64,000 nt of DNA from Microdochium bolleyi (Eukaryota > Ascomycota > Sordariomycetes > Xylariales > Microdochiaceae): the NCBI GenBank assembly GCA_001566295.1, contig KQ964247.1, forward strand, positions 2,542,001 through 2,606,000, in the 5' to 3' direction. Positions 35,401 through 47,016 of this stretch are shown piece by piece. Below the pieces are notes generated by a model. It had not been told where the DNA came from and did no database searches. It saw only the letters and a program-made list of their open reading frames with translations. Both the position numbers and the translations under genes were made by a program. The first letter of the stretch is position 1; every line of letters starts with the position of its first letter.

Positions 35401-36612
35401 TCTGCCCAGCTCTGCAGAGCTCACCAGGGGACATGTCTCTTCCCTAGCCTGCTTGATTTTCAGGTTCGTTTCGCCGTCCAGGTTTGCAGTCTCGACATAG
35501 CATAGACCTTCCGGCTCAGACGAGGCGAGCAGGACGATGTCGGCAGGGAAAGGCTCTTCCGATTCGACGCGGACAATGTCTCCAACAGCGATATCTACCC
35601 ATTTCGCGTCCTCGAAACTGGAGCCCCTCAGGACCCTGGCCTTGGAATTATTCAGTGCACTGTCAGCCTGCTTCCTCCTGTAGTCCTCAATGAACTCCTT
35701 GCCGGCAGAAACGCAAAGGACAATGACCAGAGGGGCAATCGTGGTGTACGGATTTGTTGGTGACAGGTTTGGAATCTGCTGGAGCGCGGACGTGAACAGG
35801 AAGAATATGTTGGCAAACTTTGAGAATTGTTCAAAGAGGAACTTCGGCAGGAACGTGATTGCATTGTACTTTGCTGTCGAGACGTAATTGTTGACATACT
35901 TGTTGACGGCGTTCGCTGGCGGGTTATTGAGATGAATGATTCGAGGGCCGAGTGTGGACGGGTCCGGCTTGCTGCTGCCGAAGCCGAACTTGAAATTTTT
36001 GATATCAAATTTGGTCTGCTTCGGTGGCGGGGCAGTAGATGCGGTATCTGCGCGACCGCGACCACCACCCTGTGTTAGAGGAAGGTCCATCTCGGAGTAT
36101 CCCTTCTGGCCCATGCCTAGCATATTCTTGGCCCGGCCGAAGAACCCGCCTCCCATGCTCAGCACGCTGTTTCGGTTTCGCGCATTGTCTCTGCCCATCG
36201 GGTCGCCTCCCGCGTTGAGGTTGCCCCCTTGGTTCTGGTAGTATGACTGGCCATCCTCGGGGTAGTCGTCGAAGTCGTCTGCATAACGCTGGTAGTTGTT
36301 GAGGCCACTCGTCTGACTGAACTGCCGGTCGCCCTGTGCCATATATGGGGGCCGTGGCGACGAGAAGGCTGCGCCGGGTGGAGGGTTCTTGACGCTCGGA
36401 TGTGTCGTCTGGTTTGCGCCGACAAAGTCATCGTAGGAGACAGACGGTCGCGAAGAGCCCTGCTCCTGATCTTGTGCATGCGCGCGTAGCAGCTCATCGT
36501 CATTGACGGTTGACCGCTGGCCGCCGTATGCGGGCTGGTCATCGAGGTCCAGAAGCAGGTCGTTCCTCTTGCCCTGGTCGGGCGGCCCTCCCAGCGGTGG
36601 CCTGCCGGCCAT
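32420..36612 (-). CDS. DRS2: P4-type phospholipid flippase, Drs2 type
   Basis: This flippase moves phosphatidylserine and phosphatidylethanolamine to the cytosolic leaflet of trans-Golgi membranes. Exons 33397-36612, 32670-33337 and 32420-32600 give 1354 residues, almost the length of yeast Drs2. The first 210 residues are polar, Gly/Gln/Asp-rich and cytosolic. The family motif PISLFVTVEIIKY is present in the fourth membrane segment (proline-isoleucine replacing the ion site of other P-type ATPases). The phosphorylated aspartate is D607 in SDKTGTLT, and the hinge GDGANDVSMIQAA lies near residue 998. Ten membrane spans are expected; the last six fall at the end of exon 1 and in exon 2. The last exon carries RGYAFSQADES, the autoinhibitory C-tail motif of the Drs2/ATP8A branch. 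Introns are 59 and 69 nt. Confidence 0.95.
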
Positions 36613-38209
36613 GGTTCAAGCGGGGAGTTGTTGCCGGATCAAGCGGACGTGTGCGTGGTGCGCGGGACTGTAGTGTTTTGTGCAATTTCACGCAAGTCGA
36701 AGAGCCGTGCCGTGATCTAGCTCCCTCGATACTGACGCGAGCTTTGGGGCTGTGAGGCTGATGTGGACGGCGGTTCGTTCGTAGTAGCTCAGCTAGCTGA
36801 GAGCAGGCGGAGCGTGGGTCGTGAACGATGGGCGGAAACTCGTCTGCGACCGTGCAACCACGAGTGTATCGCTGCTCTGTGTGAATAACAGTTCGTAGTG
36901 GCTCGACCGTTGCAGACTCGCGGCAGTGCTTGCTGGAGGAGCGATGCTGAAATCGCGGGACCACGGGGCTTGGACAGATCGCAGGCCGTTGGAGCAACCA
37001 ATGGAGCCACACCTGGAAAGTAGAACAGTCTCTGAGAGAGCTGGCGAAAGAGAGCGTGGTGACGACCGGCCTGGGAGAGATGCTGGCCAGATCAATTCGA
37101 TGATGGTGGGAGTTGCAGCTAGGGCTGACGCAGCTGGAACTGGCGTTGGTGTCGTGGTGTTCGGAGATTCCAGATTGTGCTGAAGGAACGGGACCCGGCC
37201 CCGGACGATGTGGCAGCGGATTCTTGGCTGTCGTGGTGGGTGCAGCAGCAGCAGCAGCATCAGTTGCAGGCAGCGAGCATTGGACGGGCTAGCTGGGCTG
37301 AGGGGCCAGCAGTGATTGGCCAGGCGCCAGCAACGGTGCATGTTTCGAGAGCTTGCGTCTCCATTCACCTCGTGTGCAGGGGGCCCCTTTTACATGCACT
37401 GCCTCCCGCCGCCAGTCAGCTTCCCTCGCTGCGCCTTGGTCTTACGACGGCGCCTCATGTTGAGCGAGCAGTGGCCAGCACATGGGATGGCTGGCTGGCT
37501 GTCCACACTCGCGGTCGTCCCCTGCCGTCGGCCGGCCGAGTGACAACAATGGGCCGCCTTTACGCAAAAGATGGAGCTGAGCCACGCAAGCAAGCTCTGG
37601 ACACACGTCTCCCACAAGGTGCCTCAACTCAGGGTGTGACACTGTGCTGTAGGTACGAAGACGTCAGCCTCCCTCCCTCTCCCTGCCCACAACTCCACCA
37701 AACGGCCTTGGACCCTTGCTGCCCTGCAAGTTTATTTCGCGGCCTCTGGAGTCTGTCCGTTGCAACAGTGCCGAAGGCTGCTAGTGCTGAAAAGCATGGA
37801 TTGCGATAGCCATGGTTTTTCCAAAGCACCTGTCCGCTTCCATTGGCATGACTCAAGCTGACACCTCTTCAGAACTAGATTTGATTTTTAAGTGTGACAT
37901 GGACAAGGTTGCAGGTGGTCTTGTTGGCCATCCCTGACTTGACCATGCAATGGTGCGAGACCCTGAGACACCCAACTCACTGACAACGCTGCGAAGCAAA
38001 GTCATGAGGTGGGCAGCGAAAAGGCTGCTACAAGGTCATTCGTGAAAGCATTTACAGAAAACTCGTGGTTGTGTCTTCAATGATTGACAATGCCTCGGTT
38101 TGGCATTCGTAGAGAACAAACTGGTTTTTTTTCCCTGCGACTATACCAGCGCTCGCATATTGTGAATGAAAAACTCCCAAGACAGGACATGGCCCAGCAT
38201 TCTCCTCCT
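36613..38209. other. Spacer flippase / epoxide hydrolase (1.6 kb)
   Basis: This interval contains the flippase promoter and leader (left) and the epoxide hydrolase 3' flank (right). A short GCA repeat (six units, 37242-37259) lies in it. Frames of up to about 210 codons on both strands overlap each other and look like GC-rich noncoding DNA. No gene is supported. Confidence 0.5.
37242..37259. repeat. GCA trinucleotide microsatellite, six units
   Basis: There are six perfect GCA units in the spacer upstream of the flippase gene, with no coding context that I can support. Confidence 0.8.
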
Positions 38210-39385
38210 TCAAAGCGCAGCCTTGATCTTGTCGCCGAGCACCCCCTTGATGAACTCGCCAATCAGCTGGTTGGACTCCCTTGGGCACTGCACCATGACC
38301 CAGTGCGACGCCCCCTTGACGATGGCCGTCTTGAGGGGCTTCTCGAAGAACACGTCCTGCCCCTTGAGCAGCCGCGGCGGCAGCGCGGCGTCCATCTCGG
38401 CCATGACGACCATGGCCGGCTGCGTGAACTTGTCCGGCTGCTCCCCGGCCTTCTTCGCGAGGGGCAGCTCGTCCTCCCCGTTGACCACCCGCGTGCGGTA
38501 CCAGTTGCACGGGCCGTGCAGCCCGCTGCGCGCAAACTCCTGCACGTAAAAGTCCATGACCTCGCGGGACACCATGGGGCTCTGCTGGATCTGCTCGACA
38601 ATGTCCTTCTTGATGCCCACGTCCGTGTTGAACAGCGTCTGGTCGTCGGCCGTGCGCCCGCCGAAAATGCCGTTCAGGAACCCGCGCAGCGCAGCGGGGC
38701 TCGCGTCGACAATCTCTTCCGCCGCAGGGCTCGCGAGCTGCAGCTGGTACCGGAAATTGGGCGCCTGCTCGACGACCTGCTCGAGCGTGAAGACCCGGGG
38801 CGCCGGTGGGACGTACGGCACGCACATGCTGAACACGGCGCTCACGAGCTCCGGGTGGTACAAGGTCATGCGCCAGATGAAGAAGCCGCCCCAGTCGTGC
38901 CCGCCGAGAATGATGGGCTGGTCGGTCACTGACTTGATCAGGGTCGCGATGTGCCCGCTCATCTTCTTGAGGCTGTACTCGCGGTAGTCCGCAGGTGCGG
39001 AGGTCCGGCCGTAGCCGAGCATGTCGGGCACCACGACGCGCAGGCCGAGGGACTGCAGGAAGGGGATCTGGTACCGCCAGCCATAGGAGAAGTCGGGCCT
39101 GTCAGAAGGTCAGCCAGTGCCATTGCCGTCCAGATTGTCCAAGAACGTCTCCAAGGAGCCTTCCGAAAGCCCGGAGGAGTCATCATGGGCTCATGTCCTA
39201 GATTGCAAGTAGACGTACCAGCCATGAATGAGCACGACCGTTGCCACGGGCGTCGACTCCGGTTCAGCCAGGAGGTAGTGGTACTTGATCCCATCACCAA
39301 CGTCGATGTACTTGTGCTCGACCCGGGGGTCGTCTGGCGTCAGAGCATCGACCTTGCCCTGGTCGATCTTTGCGTTGGACGGCAT
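38210..39385 (-). CDS. Alpha/beta-hydrolase, soluble epoxide hydrolase type
   Basis: The product belongs to the alpha/beta-hydrolase fold and has the full residue set of an epoxide hydrolase, which opens epoxides to diols. Exons 39219-39385 and 38210-39098 give 351 residues. The start is the ATG at 39385; a longer frame upstream begins only with TTG. The oxyanion motif is HGWPDFSYGW (residues 54-63, split by the intron). The nucleophile is D124 in GGHDWGG. The triad acid is probably D292 in AEMDAALPP and the histidine H321 in GASHWVMVQ. Cap-domain tyrosines that would activate the epoxide are visible in DFYVQEF and NWYRTRV. No signal peptide is seen, so it is probably cytosolic or peroxisomal. 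Natural substrate is unknown. The intron is 120 nt. Confidence 0.88.
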
Positions 39386-40180
39386 GGCTGTTGTCGTCAA
39401 GTTTTGTGCCTTGCCACGTCAGAACTCGGCTCTTTAGTAGTACGGAGTGGTATGTGACAGATTGGCTCGCGTCCCAATGCAAATGAAGCTCAGCACTAGA
39501 GGATTCTTGAAACGTGGAGGTAGCCTCGGCCGCGGATCACTGCCCGTGATGAAACAGCGACCAACTTGAAATGGTCCGTTGTTGTCAATGCTGAGCCGGG
39601 TGGGCCTGGAAGTGACGTCGATGTCCACTCAAGATATTGTCTGGGGGGAGGAGGGTGCTCTCTCAAGACTCAGGAGCTCACCTGTGCACTGTGAAGTGGA
39701 TTGTAGTATGTGGTTGGAGTTTATGTATTGCAAAGGTAGCCTAGCCTCGACGCCTGACGCCTGACGCGGATGCCAATTGCGTACCCTGGATCTCCAAACT
39801 CTCTCGGAGCTGGAGGGGCACTTCTCCGCCTTTGAAGCCAGCGCCGAGGTTCAACGGGCTTCTCGACTGGCCCCGGCCGCTCCGGGCTCCGCAGCACACC
39901 CCTGCCTGTCCGGCATCGTCCGCATTACTTCGCACAAGCAAGGACGTCGACTTCGGGTGCAACTCGACATGTCTTGAATGAATGAAGTCAGCATAGGGGA
40001 TAACTGCCCATGCATATTTTAGTGGTCCTGAAAAGACTTTCTGATGTTGATCTGCACGCCAACCTAAGTGCTCGCCAGCGTGACGCGCCCATATGCTCGT
40101 ATTGCAATCCGTCCGAGGTGCTCCAAAATTGAACGAATATGTCGACGATCTACCCGTGGGAGTCTTGTTGGCTCATTCGA
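39386..40180. other. Spacer epoxide hydrolase / pinin gene (795 bp)
   Basis: This spacer contains the epoxide hydrolase promoter and the 3' flank of the pinin gene, both on the minus strand. TAGTACGGAGTGG near 39436 lies about 50 bp upstream of the hydrolase start. A short doubled GACGCCT unit lies near 39750. No gene is supported. Confidence 0.5.
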
Positions 40181-41381
40181 CTAGTAGATAACAGTGTCCT
40201 CGGCCTCTTCAAGCATGTCGTCCCCGGCCTCGGCATCGTCCGCCTCGCCCTCCACGCTGCTTTCTGTGGCTCTCGGGGCCGCCGCAGTCACCCGAGGTTC
40301 CGTCGATTCCTTAGCCACAGACTCCGTGGTTGAAGACAGGGTCCCTTTCTTGTCCTCGCAGATGCCATCTTTCATGTATTCATCTTGTTTCTCTTTGGCA
40401 TTCTCGGTTCCTCCTGCATCGACATCTGAAGGGTCGGACGCTCGCCAGACCCCCAGGTGCCTCATGCGCTGTTCCTTACGTCGTGCAAAATCGTTCTGCT
40501 CCTGCCGTATGAGCTCTTCGGTTTCGCGCTTCTGCTTCTCAATGACCTCCTGCTGCGCCTCCGTGATCCGCCAGGGTAGATAGTACTAAAGAAAAGGTCA
40601 GCAGTCCGAAACCAATGAGATCGTGACCGCCCAACAGGCACACAAGACTCACTATACTTGGTTCACTCCTGGTCCCCAAGAACCGAGTCTTCGCTAGCAA
40701 ATCGGCATGTCTTGTTCTCATCTGTCCGCATAATCGTCAGCTGGCGTCTTCCATCTCACGTCCGTGTAGTTCTGCAGTGAATGGTTACCCACCACTTGTT
40801 CGTCAAAGCTGATCTGCTCGATCTTGCGGATTTGCTCGAGCTTCGCAAGCCTCTCCTTGCGCACTCTGTCGTCCACGGCCTTTTGCTTGTGCGCCTGCTC
40901 CAGCTGTCGTCTCTCGATATCCTGCCGTCGCTTCTGGTGTGTGCTGGGCGCGGCTGCGGCTCGGCCGCCGAGAGTGCTGAGCAGCCCGCCGAAGAGCCGC
41001 TTGCCTCGCTTCTTCTCCTCCTGGAGTGTATCCGCGCGGCTTGCTGCTGGCGCTGGCCTTCCGCGATCGGAAGCTCCTCTCGATGATGGCGGTGGTGATC
41101 TTGGTCCGCCTTTGGCTGGTGGCGGCCGCCGTGGTGGCGATGCGCGAGAGTCATGGTCTGTCCGGGCTCTTTTAGGCGATTGTCTCGATCTGCTGGTCTC
41201 GGACAGCTCGGGAGATAGCTTGCGCTTCTTGTGTGTGTCGTCACTGTTATCATCGACATGTTGGGGAACGGCCAAGGGCTGACTGGGCGGCCTGGTTGTT
41301 TCGTCAGCACTGGCAGAGATATTCGAGTATCCTCAATCTTGCACTGGAATACTCATAGACTGACCTCTCAGGTGACCCCAT
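40181..41381 (-). CDS. Pinin/SDK/memA-domain protein
   Basis: Pinin-type proteins sit in nuclear speckles and act in pre-mRNA splicing around the exon-junction complex. Exons 41365-41381, 40793-41291, 40653-40721 and 40181-40585 give 329 residues. The first coding exon is 17 nt (MGSPE and two bases of an Arg). Residues 15-85 are basic, Ser/Arg/Pro-rich (KKRKLSPELS, SPKRARTD). The pinin block starts at KKRGKRLFGGLLSTL near residue 95, then a helical RRxxxExRQLEQAHKQ segment, DEQV joined to MRTRHADLLAKTRFLGTRSEP, and YYLPWRITEAQQEV. The tail is acidic. Intron 2 (40722-40792) uses a GTGGGT donor; I chose it because it restores the DEQVMRTRH join expected in the family. The tiny first exon is the least certain part. 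Confidence 0.82.
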
Positions 41382-42091
41382 CCTCGCGTTGGGAGCTCAA
41401 TGGCCAACTCTTCAAGGTTGCCTGAATGTCGGGTCGCAAGGCTGCGGAGAGTGGCGCCTGTGGAGGACGCACCACGTCATACTGGACCGGGCGTGGCTGC
41501 CTTGAAAGTCTTCTGCAGCTGCACTGCAGCTAGAAATAGACTGGCCGCGAAAGCGGGATTCGAAATTTCGAGTTGCTGGCGTCTCAGAAGAAGCTGTCGA
41601 GGTGACGAAAGCTGGTTTCGAGGCAAGCTCATGCTGAAATGCTATTGGAGCGCGTTGTCGCACAGCACGCATCGCACTGCGGAGACCCTGGGGGCATGGG
41701 CTCCCGCACCACGGAGCGAGCATGCTACTAGCTCGGCTTAGTGGCAAAGATGACAATTCAGACTTGGGCCTTGACAGCCCGTCCACGCGACTTCACCTGG
41801 AACTTTCTTGACAACTTCAACCACACCCGATCTCGTCAGCGGCCCCTTCTCTCGGATTCCCAACCGTGCACGACGACATCCGAACGCTTCAGCCCGCCCC
41901 CCTCAGACATCAAGCCTCTCAGGTTGCCGCACAACAAGTCCTGACCGCTTGCCCCGAACTTCGAGGACCAACCGCTCTCTCCAGCATCCTCAGCAAAACT
42001 CAGCGTCCACGACGCCCTCAGCACTCCTCAAGGGCAACGACCTGCCCGTCCAGCGCCCAGCCTCGCCCACCACTTCCGTCCACAAGCAACC
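41382..42091. promoter_or_regulatory. Shared divergent promoter, pinin / PHF5A
   Basis: These 710 bp separate the divergent start codons of two splicing-related genes. No other gene is supported here; the reading frames inside are short. The right 250 bp are C/A-rich with many CAGC and CACC runs, like a fungal leader. Shared control of both genes is inferred from the layout only. Confidence 0.5.
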
Positions 42092-42424
42092 ATGTCTCGC
42101 CACCACCCGGATCTCGTCATGTGCCGTAAGCAGCCCGGCATCTCGATCGGCCGCCTCTGCGACAAGTGCGACGGCAAGTGCCCCGTGTGCGACTCGTACG
42201 TGCGGCCCACGACGCTCGTCCGGATCTGCGACGAGTGCTCTTTCGGCAACTACCAGAACAAGTGCGTCGTGTGCGGCGGCGAGGGCATCAGCGACGCGTT
42301 CTACTGCTTCGAGTGCACGCGCCTCGAGAAGGACCGCGACGGATGCCCCAAGATCATAAACCTCGGCTCCTCGAGGACGGATCTGTTCTACCAGAAGAAG
42401 ACGAATCGGACGACGAATTACTAG
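42092..42424 (+). CDS. RDS3: SF3b subunit PHF5A / Rds3
   Basis: This is the small zinc protein of the SF3b complex, part of the U2 snRNP, that helps hold the branch-site adenosine. It is a single exon of 110 residues, exactly the family length. It begins MSRHHPDLVMCRKQPG and carries the full cysteine set of the knot-like zinc fold: C11, C23, C26, C30, C33, C46, C49, C58, C61, C72, C75 and C85. The core GKCPVCDSYVRP and ICDECSFGNY are essentially as in animals. The C-terminus NLGSSRTDLFYQKK is followed by a short tail TNRTTNY. The lack of any intron is unusual among the neighbours, but the frame is intact. Confidence 0.97.
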   Translation: MSRHHPDLVMCRKQPGISIGRLCDKCDGKCPVCDSYVRPTTLVRICDECSFGNYQNKCVVCGGEGISDAFYCFECTRLEKDRDGCPKIINLGSSRTDLFYQKKTNRTTNY

Positions 42425-43307
42425 CCCCGGCTTCTTCCTCTGGTCTCCGCCTGCGCGAGCGCGGCTACGGGCGCCGGGGGCAAGAGAGACAGCGAGGAAG
42501 GAAGTGGCGAGAAGCTCATACTGTCTCGTGTGTGCAGTTGAGGGGATTTCAAGGGGTAGATTTTCTGTCATTGCTTCTCTCCTCGTTGGATCTGTCGACC
42601 CGTCACTTCCTCCCAGGAGATCCGCCAGGGCTCGCACAGTCGGCGGTCCGGGCTCCCAGTGTGATCGAGAGGCATAGCAGGAGGTCTTTCACCAAACCCT
42701 GGCTCGGTGCGCCATAGCGCGGGGAGGCGTGGGTTTGGTAAGCCAGCACTTGGTTTCCGATGTCATTCAGACATGCGTGAACGCCTGCCAGCACCGACTC
42801 CATGCTCACGAGTCGGACGTCTGACAGATACTGTTGAGGCTGCCTGCAGCCCGACCAGCACTGCCTCTGGCGCCCTGCCTAAAATCCGTATATCATCCGC
42901 GAGAGGAACGAAATATGCCTAGGTTGCACTTGCACCATGTAACGTGAGAAAAGGGAATTTGGGATAGAGCTACACACAGCGACGGCGTTCACTGGTGGAC
43001 ATAGGCCATTTTGTCCGTATTTTAAACCAAAGGAATAGAACGGGGCCTTTGCCCTCGAATAGCAAGGTTACATGATCATCCTGTCAGGCTTATACGAACT
43101 TTGAGGACTTTGGGCGTACGTTCAACACTTTTCCGATGACAGAGTCAATGTAGCAGGAATGTTGTGGAAAACGCACAATAGATATGAGCTATCCATCCTA
43201 TGGTACAAGTATATATGGTAGAATGCGAGTAGTAAAATAGGTCAAAACAATTCGCTTGATGCTTCAATCTCTGTTCATTATAGACTCCTTCAAAACAAAA
43301 GTCAACT
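42425..43307. other. Convergent spacer PHF5A / Pex26-like gene (883 bp)
   Basis: This holds the 3' flanks of two convergent genes. The right half is AT-rich (for example near 43190-43300). No gene is seen. Confidence 0.55.
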
Positions 43308-44800
43308 TCAGATATAGCTGACCTTGACGCCCATCCCGGCCGTGGCCCGCACCTTGTTCCATCCCGCGCCGAGCACGCGCTGTATCCGTTCCCGGAACTT
43401 TCTGTTGCCCAACATTGTCACAAACATGGCGATGTAGGCGACCAGCTTCAATAAAGCCACAGGGTTGGTCCGGATGTGAACACCCAGCTGCTCCATGAGC
43501 CGACTGAGATATGACATAAGCATAGTGACACGGGCTGACAACGTGTTCGTTGTCGTAACCGCCCTGCTGTTACCAGCCTTGCCAGAAGGGGAGGCTGGAC
43601 CACCCCGTTTTGAGACTGACGATGACTTTCGCGAGTGGCGAGGCTTGCTCGACGACGAGCTTCCTTTCGCACTGCCGTTGGTTGCCTTCTCATTGGTCTG
43701 GGTGACGGCAGGAGACTGATCGATGCCGTAGTCAACTTCACTCCCTTCACGTCGGCTTCGTTCTTCCTCCAGTCGCCGGCGCTCACGCTCTTCGTTCTCC
43801 GCCCGCAATTTACGAGCCATTTCGAGGTCTTTCCGCAGCTGCTCATCTTGTCTCTCCTTCTCTTCGCGCTCCAGGCGTTCGGCTTCTTGCTGCTCTTCCT
43901 CTAGACTCTGAAGTGCTTGGAGGAAGGCGTCTCGTCGTTCCTCGTCAAGGACAGAGCTCAGGCTGATAAACTCGCGAGCATAGTCCCACTCGTTATTCCT
44001 AAGCAAGACATGGAGTGTGTACAGCTCCAAGATCTTGACCCGAGCATTGAGGTCACGGGGCGTATCAGCACCGCTAGGAGCGCCTCGAGACGATGGCCGC
44101 CGTGTGCGGGATCCTAGCCGAGGGGGAGACTTCGCCTGTTCTAAACGCTGCATGATGTCAAGGTTGGGAGTCGCCGAAGCTGCAAGGTAGTTCTCCAAGC
44201 GTTTCTGGTTCAAGACTTGTGTCCTGGCGTGAGCCAAGAGAAGTGTCGCCCTAATCGTCAGGAATTAGTATGTCGGTGCCAGTAAGCGACTAGCGCTGTT
44301 GCCAAAAAGGCTTACAAGTTGATGACAACATCACAGTCAACCTCGCCCTCGGAGCCGTGGTAGCCGAATTGGACAACCTCCTCCCAGACATCACCATCTC
44401 TGACTTTCGTGCACAGGGCCCGCCACTCCTGTGCGCCAAAAGCGTCTTTGCCCTCCTGTGGATCGAGCTCGAGGATGGCGTTGAGGATCGTCAGGTACAG
44501 GCTCCAGACTTTGACTCTGGTGGATTTCGACGCTTGGGCGATGGGTGCCGGCTCGGTGTAGCCATTCGACGTGGAGACGTCGGTCTGTGGTGTGATCAAA
44601 GGTAGCACTGTTGACAAGGCTTCGGGCAGGCGACGAGTGAGGAACAGCTGCGAAGCCTGGCGATAGGCTCTCGAGATGCTGTTGGGCTGGTGCGAGGCCC
44701 TCGAGGAGGCGAGGGAGGAGATCGAATTGCGGACCGAGAACTGGGAGCTCATGGTGCCGTCAGAGCCGACAGGGCTCAACGTCGCGCCGTCGAACGACAT
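43308..44800 (-). CDS. PEX26: Tail-anchored Pex26-like peroxin (probable)
   Basis: The product has the layout I recall for filamentous-fungal Pex26, the peroxisomal membrane anchor for the Pex1-Pex6 AAA ATPase that recycles the import receptor. Exons 44316-44800 and 43308-44250 give 475 residues. Residues 35-165 are helical and repeat-like (SRAYRQASQLFLTRRLPEAL, VKVWSLYLTILNAILEL). A long charged coiled coil runs from about 270 to 325 (EEEQQEAERLEREEKERQD). A Ser/Lys-rich linker follows. Near the C-terminus NPVALLKLVAYIAMFVTML is a membrane span, after which comes a short basic tail ending AGMGVKVSYI. The intron is 65 nt. A tail-anchored coiled-coil protein of another organelle is the alternative; the identification rests on memory of the N- and C-terminal blocks. 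Confidence 0.65.
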
Positions 44801-45030
44801 GGTGTTGATTTATTATTGCAAGCTGACGATGGCCTTGTGGTGCTGGTTCGGATGTTTGCTGTAGCGGATGGAGACCACGAGGTTACGCGTGCAGGCACCG
44901 GACTAGTGCTCAGGAATGCCAGGCGTAAGCCTGTGAGGATTGGGCCGGGCAGCAGGAGGTTGAGCTTTAAGCTTTGTGCGGAGGAGCGGGGACCGTGAGC
45001 TTTCAGATGTCAGGCATTGTCCAGGACCTT

Positions 45031-45040
45031 GGGGGGGGGG
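45031..45040. repeat. G10 homopolymer
   Basis: Ten consecutive G lie in noncoding DNA, about 230 bp upstream of the Pex26-like start codon. Such tracts are prone to length error in sequencing and to slippage. Confidence 0.9.
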
Positions 45041-46390
45041 ACAATCTCCTGCACGGCCGGGGAGACGATTCGAGCAGCAAAGCAGCGAGAGATTGACAGG
45101 CGCTGCGTGGCGGACTGAACGGCACGCCGGAGAGTGAGGCAGACGAGCAGGTGGAATGGAGGAGGATCCGGCGGTGTTGGGAGACGACCAGGGTGGTCGA
45201 GCGAGCGAGCGAGTCGCGAGGAAGCATCGGCCCAGGCGCGGCGTGCTTGCCGTAAACATCTGCCCAGCCCGGCTACCGCCTTGCCTCGGCACTCTGCTCG
45301 AGTGGGCTTGGCCTTGCAGGGGTCTCCGCTAATTACCACCACTGCACTTCTTCAAAGCTTCGTTTATGCACTCTTGATTGTGTCCGCTCACGTGCAGACT
45401 CAGAACAAGATATGGGATCTTGTCGTGCTCGGTCAAGCCAGGCTGTCTGAGGGTAGAGAGCGCTGCCATGGCTTTAAGGAGTCATCCCGCTCGTGCGTAG
45501 CACCACCCCATGAGCTACTCTAGACTCCAAGTCTATTCTTTATGCAACAGCACAACTCTGGACACACGAATCCTGGGCGACAATGGAAAACCTTGAAGCC
45601 TGCCACGGGTTCGTTAAGCATCCCTGCATCAAGCGGAACACCTGGCCTGTCACCCCCGGATTTCAGAAGCAAGACCGGTTCCAACCTCGGGAGCAGACCG
45701 CTTCTACATCCATGACTCCTGCTGATACACTTCTAGTATGCAGTAACCTACCTAGATGCATCAACTCTTCAGACACGCTTTCACTACGTTCGAGGCATTG
45801 CCTATGATATCTTGGACACGGCATTCATGACTGGGCACCTGCTACCACCAGCTTGATAATCCTCTTCCCCTGTATGGACTGTGCCAGAGATGCGTGCCAC
45901 GTTGCAGGAGCTCGACTCCGCCTGCATACCAGTCCTGCTGTGCCTGGCACCATCAACCCGCAATAAAAAACCCGCCGGAATCAACATTGCTCGTGGGAAG
46001 CTCATATTGGCTACGGGTGGCTGTCCCTCAGCTCGAGTCCCTGGTGTCCTCTTCTCTGCAAGCGAGGATCCGTTCCTGGTTTCGTCCCTCGGAGCCCGCG
46101 CATGTGCGCTAGGATCGGCGTTCCTCTTCTGGAAAAGTCGCCCGTGGGGCACGATATTCGTGCAGGCTGGTAATCTCCGCGCTCGCGTCACGCTCCTGTC
46201 CTTCTGACCTCGAGATGCCCAACCGGTACGCAGTCAACAACAGGTGCTGTGCTTGCGATACGATGCATTATGCGTGAAAATAGCTTGCAGGAATTCTCTG
46301 CAAAGGGCACAACACTTGTGAGTATCAGACAGGCCGGATTAGTATTGCAAACAACGAACACTTTGAATGGCTTGCGGAGTCGGTTGAGGA

Positions 46391-46400
46391 GGGGGGGGGG
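46391..46400. repeat. G10 homopolymer
   Basis: Ten consecutive G follow GGTTGAGGA in the noncoding spacer. This is the second G10 tract within 1.4 kb. Confidence 0.9.
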
Positions 46401-47016
46401 CCTTTGCAAATCCACATGCATTGCCAACGCCGGAGCACGACTTGACGTGGCCGGGCCAGGGTCTTTTGACCGTCATGTCCACGCTTTGCCCGCTATATAT
46501 GTCTCTTCCGAGATCAGAGACAGCGGCAAGCGTGACAAGGTGACTCCGGACGTGATGCTGGCACACATCGGAAAACCGGAGCCCCCCCGCGTCACATGTG
46601 AGAAGGCAAGGTTACTCGTCTGTATGTATACATTGTCGTCTTGTATAGGCTCAGTTTGCGACTCGCCAAAGCATATTTGCATGTCATCTAGTATGTGTCA
46701 GGCTGTCCATAATGGAATGGCTCTCTAGTGTGTTCGAGCACATGGGTGTTGTCTTGTAGCTCACCCAGCCTTGACCGTGGAGGCAACCATGAACCTTGTG
46801 CTCATCACTGCAACGGACGTTCTGGAATGTTCGTCGTGTTTCAAGGCTATCAACCCGTAAGCCAGACTTTGACAGCTCATGATTGGGACCCTGTCCTGGC
46901 CTTTCCCGAGAATAGCACAGGCGCCATTTCTTCTTTGTACATCTTTCAGGGTTGTATATTACAAGTGTTGTTTTACACTGTCTTGTTGTTGACCCATCTG
47001 CGCTCGCGACACAGAT

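Larger units (their letters stand above)
44801..47016. other. Long spacer Pex26-like / mL46 (2.2 kb)
   Basis: Reading frames reach at most about 160 codons and overlap on both strands. None resembles a known protein. Two ten-base G runs lie in it (45031-45040 and 46391-46400). It should contain the Pex26-like gene's promoter (left) and the mL46 3' flank (right). No gene is supported. Confidence 0.55.

Noticed and set aside
38084..38932. Plus-strand frame of 282 codons
   Set aside because: It is antisense to the epoxide hydrolase gene, whose catalytic residues are all present on the minus strand.
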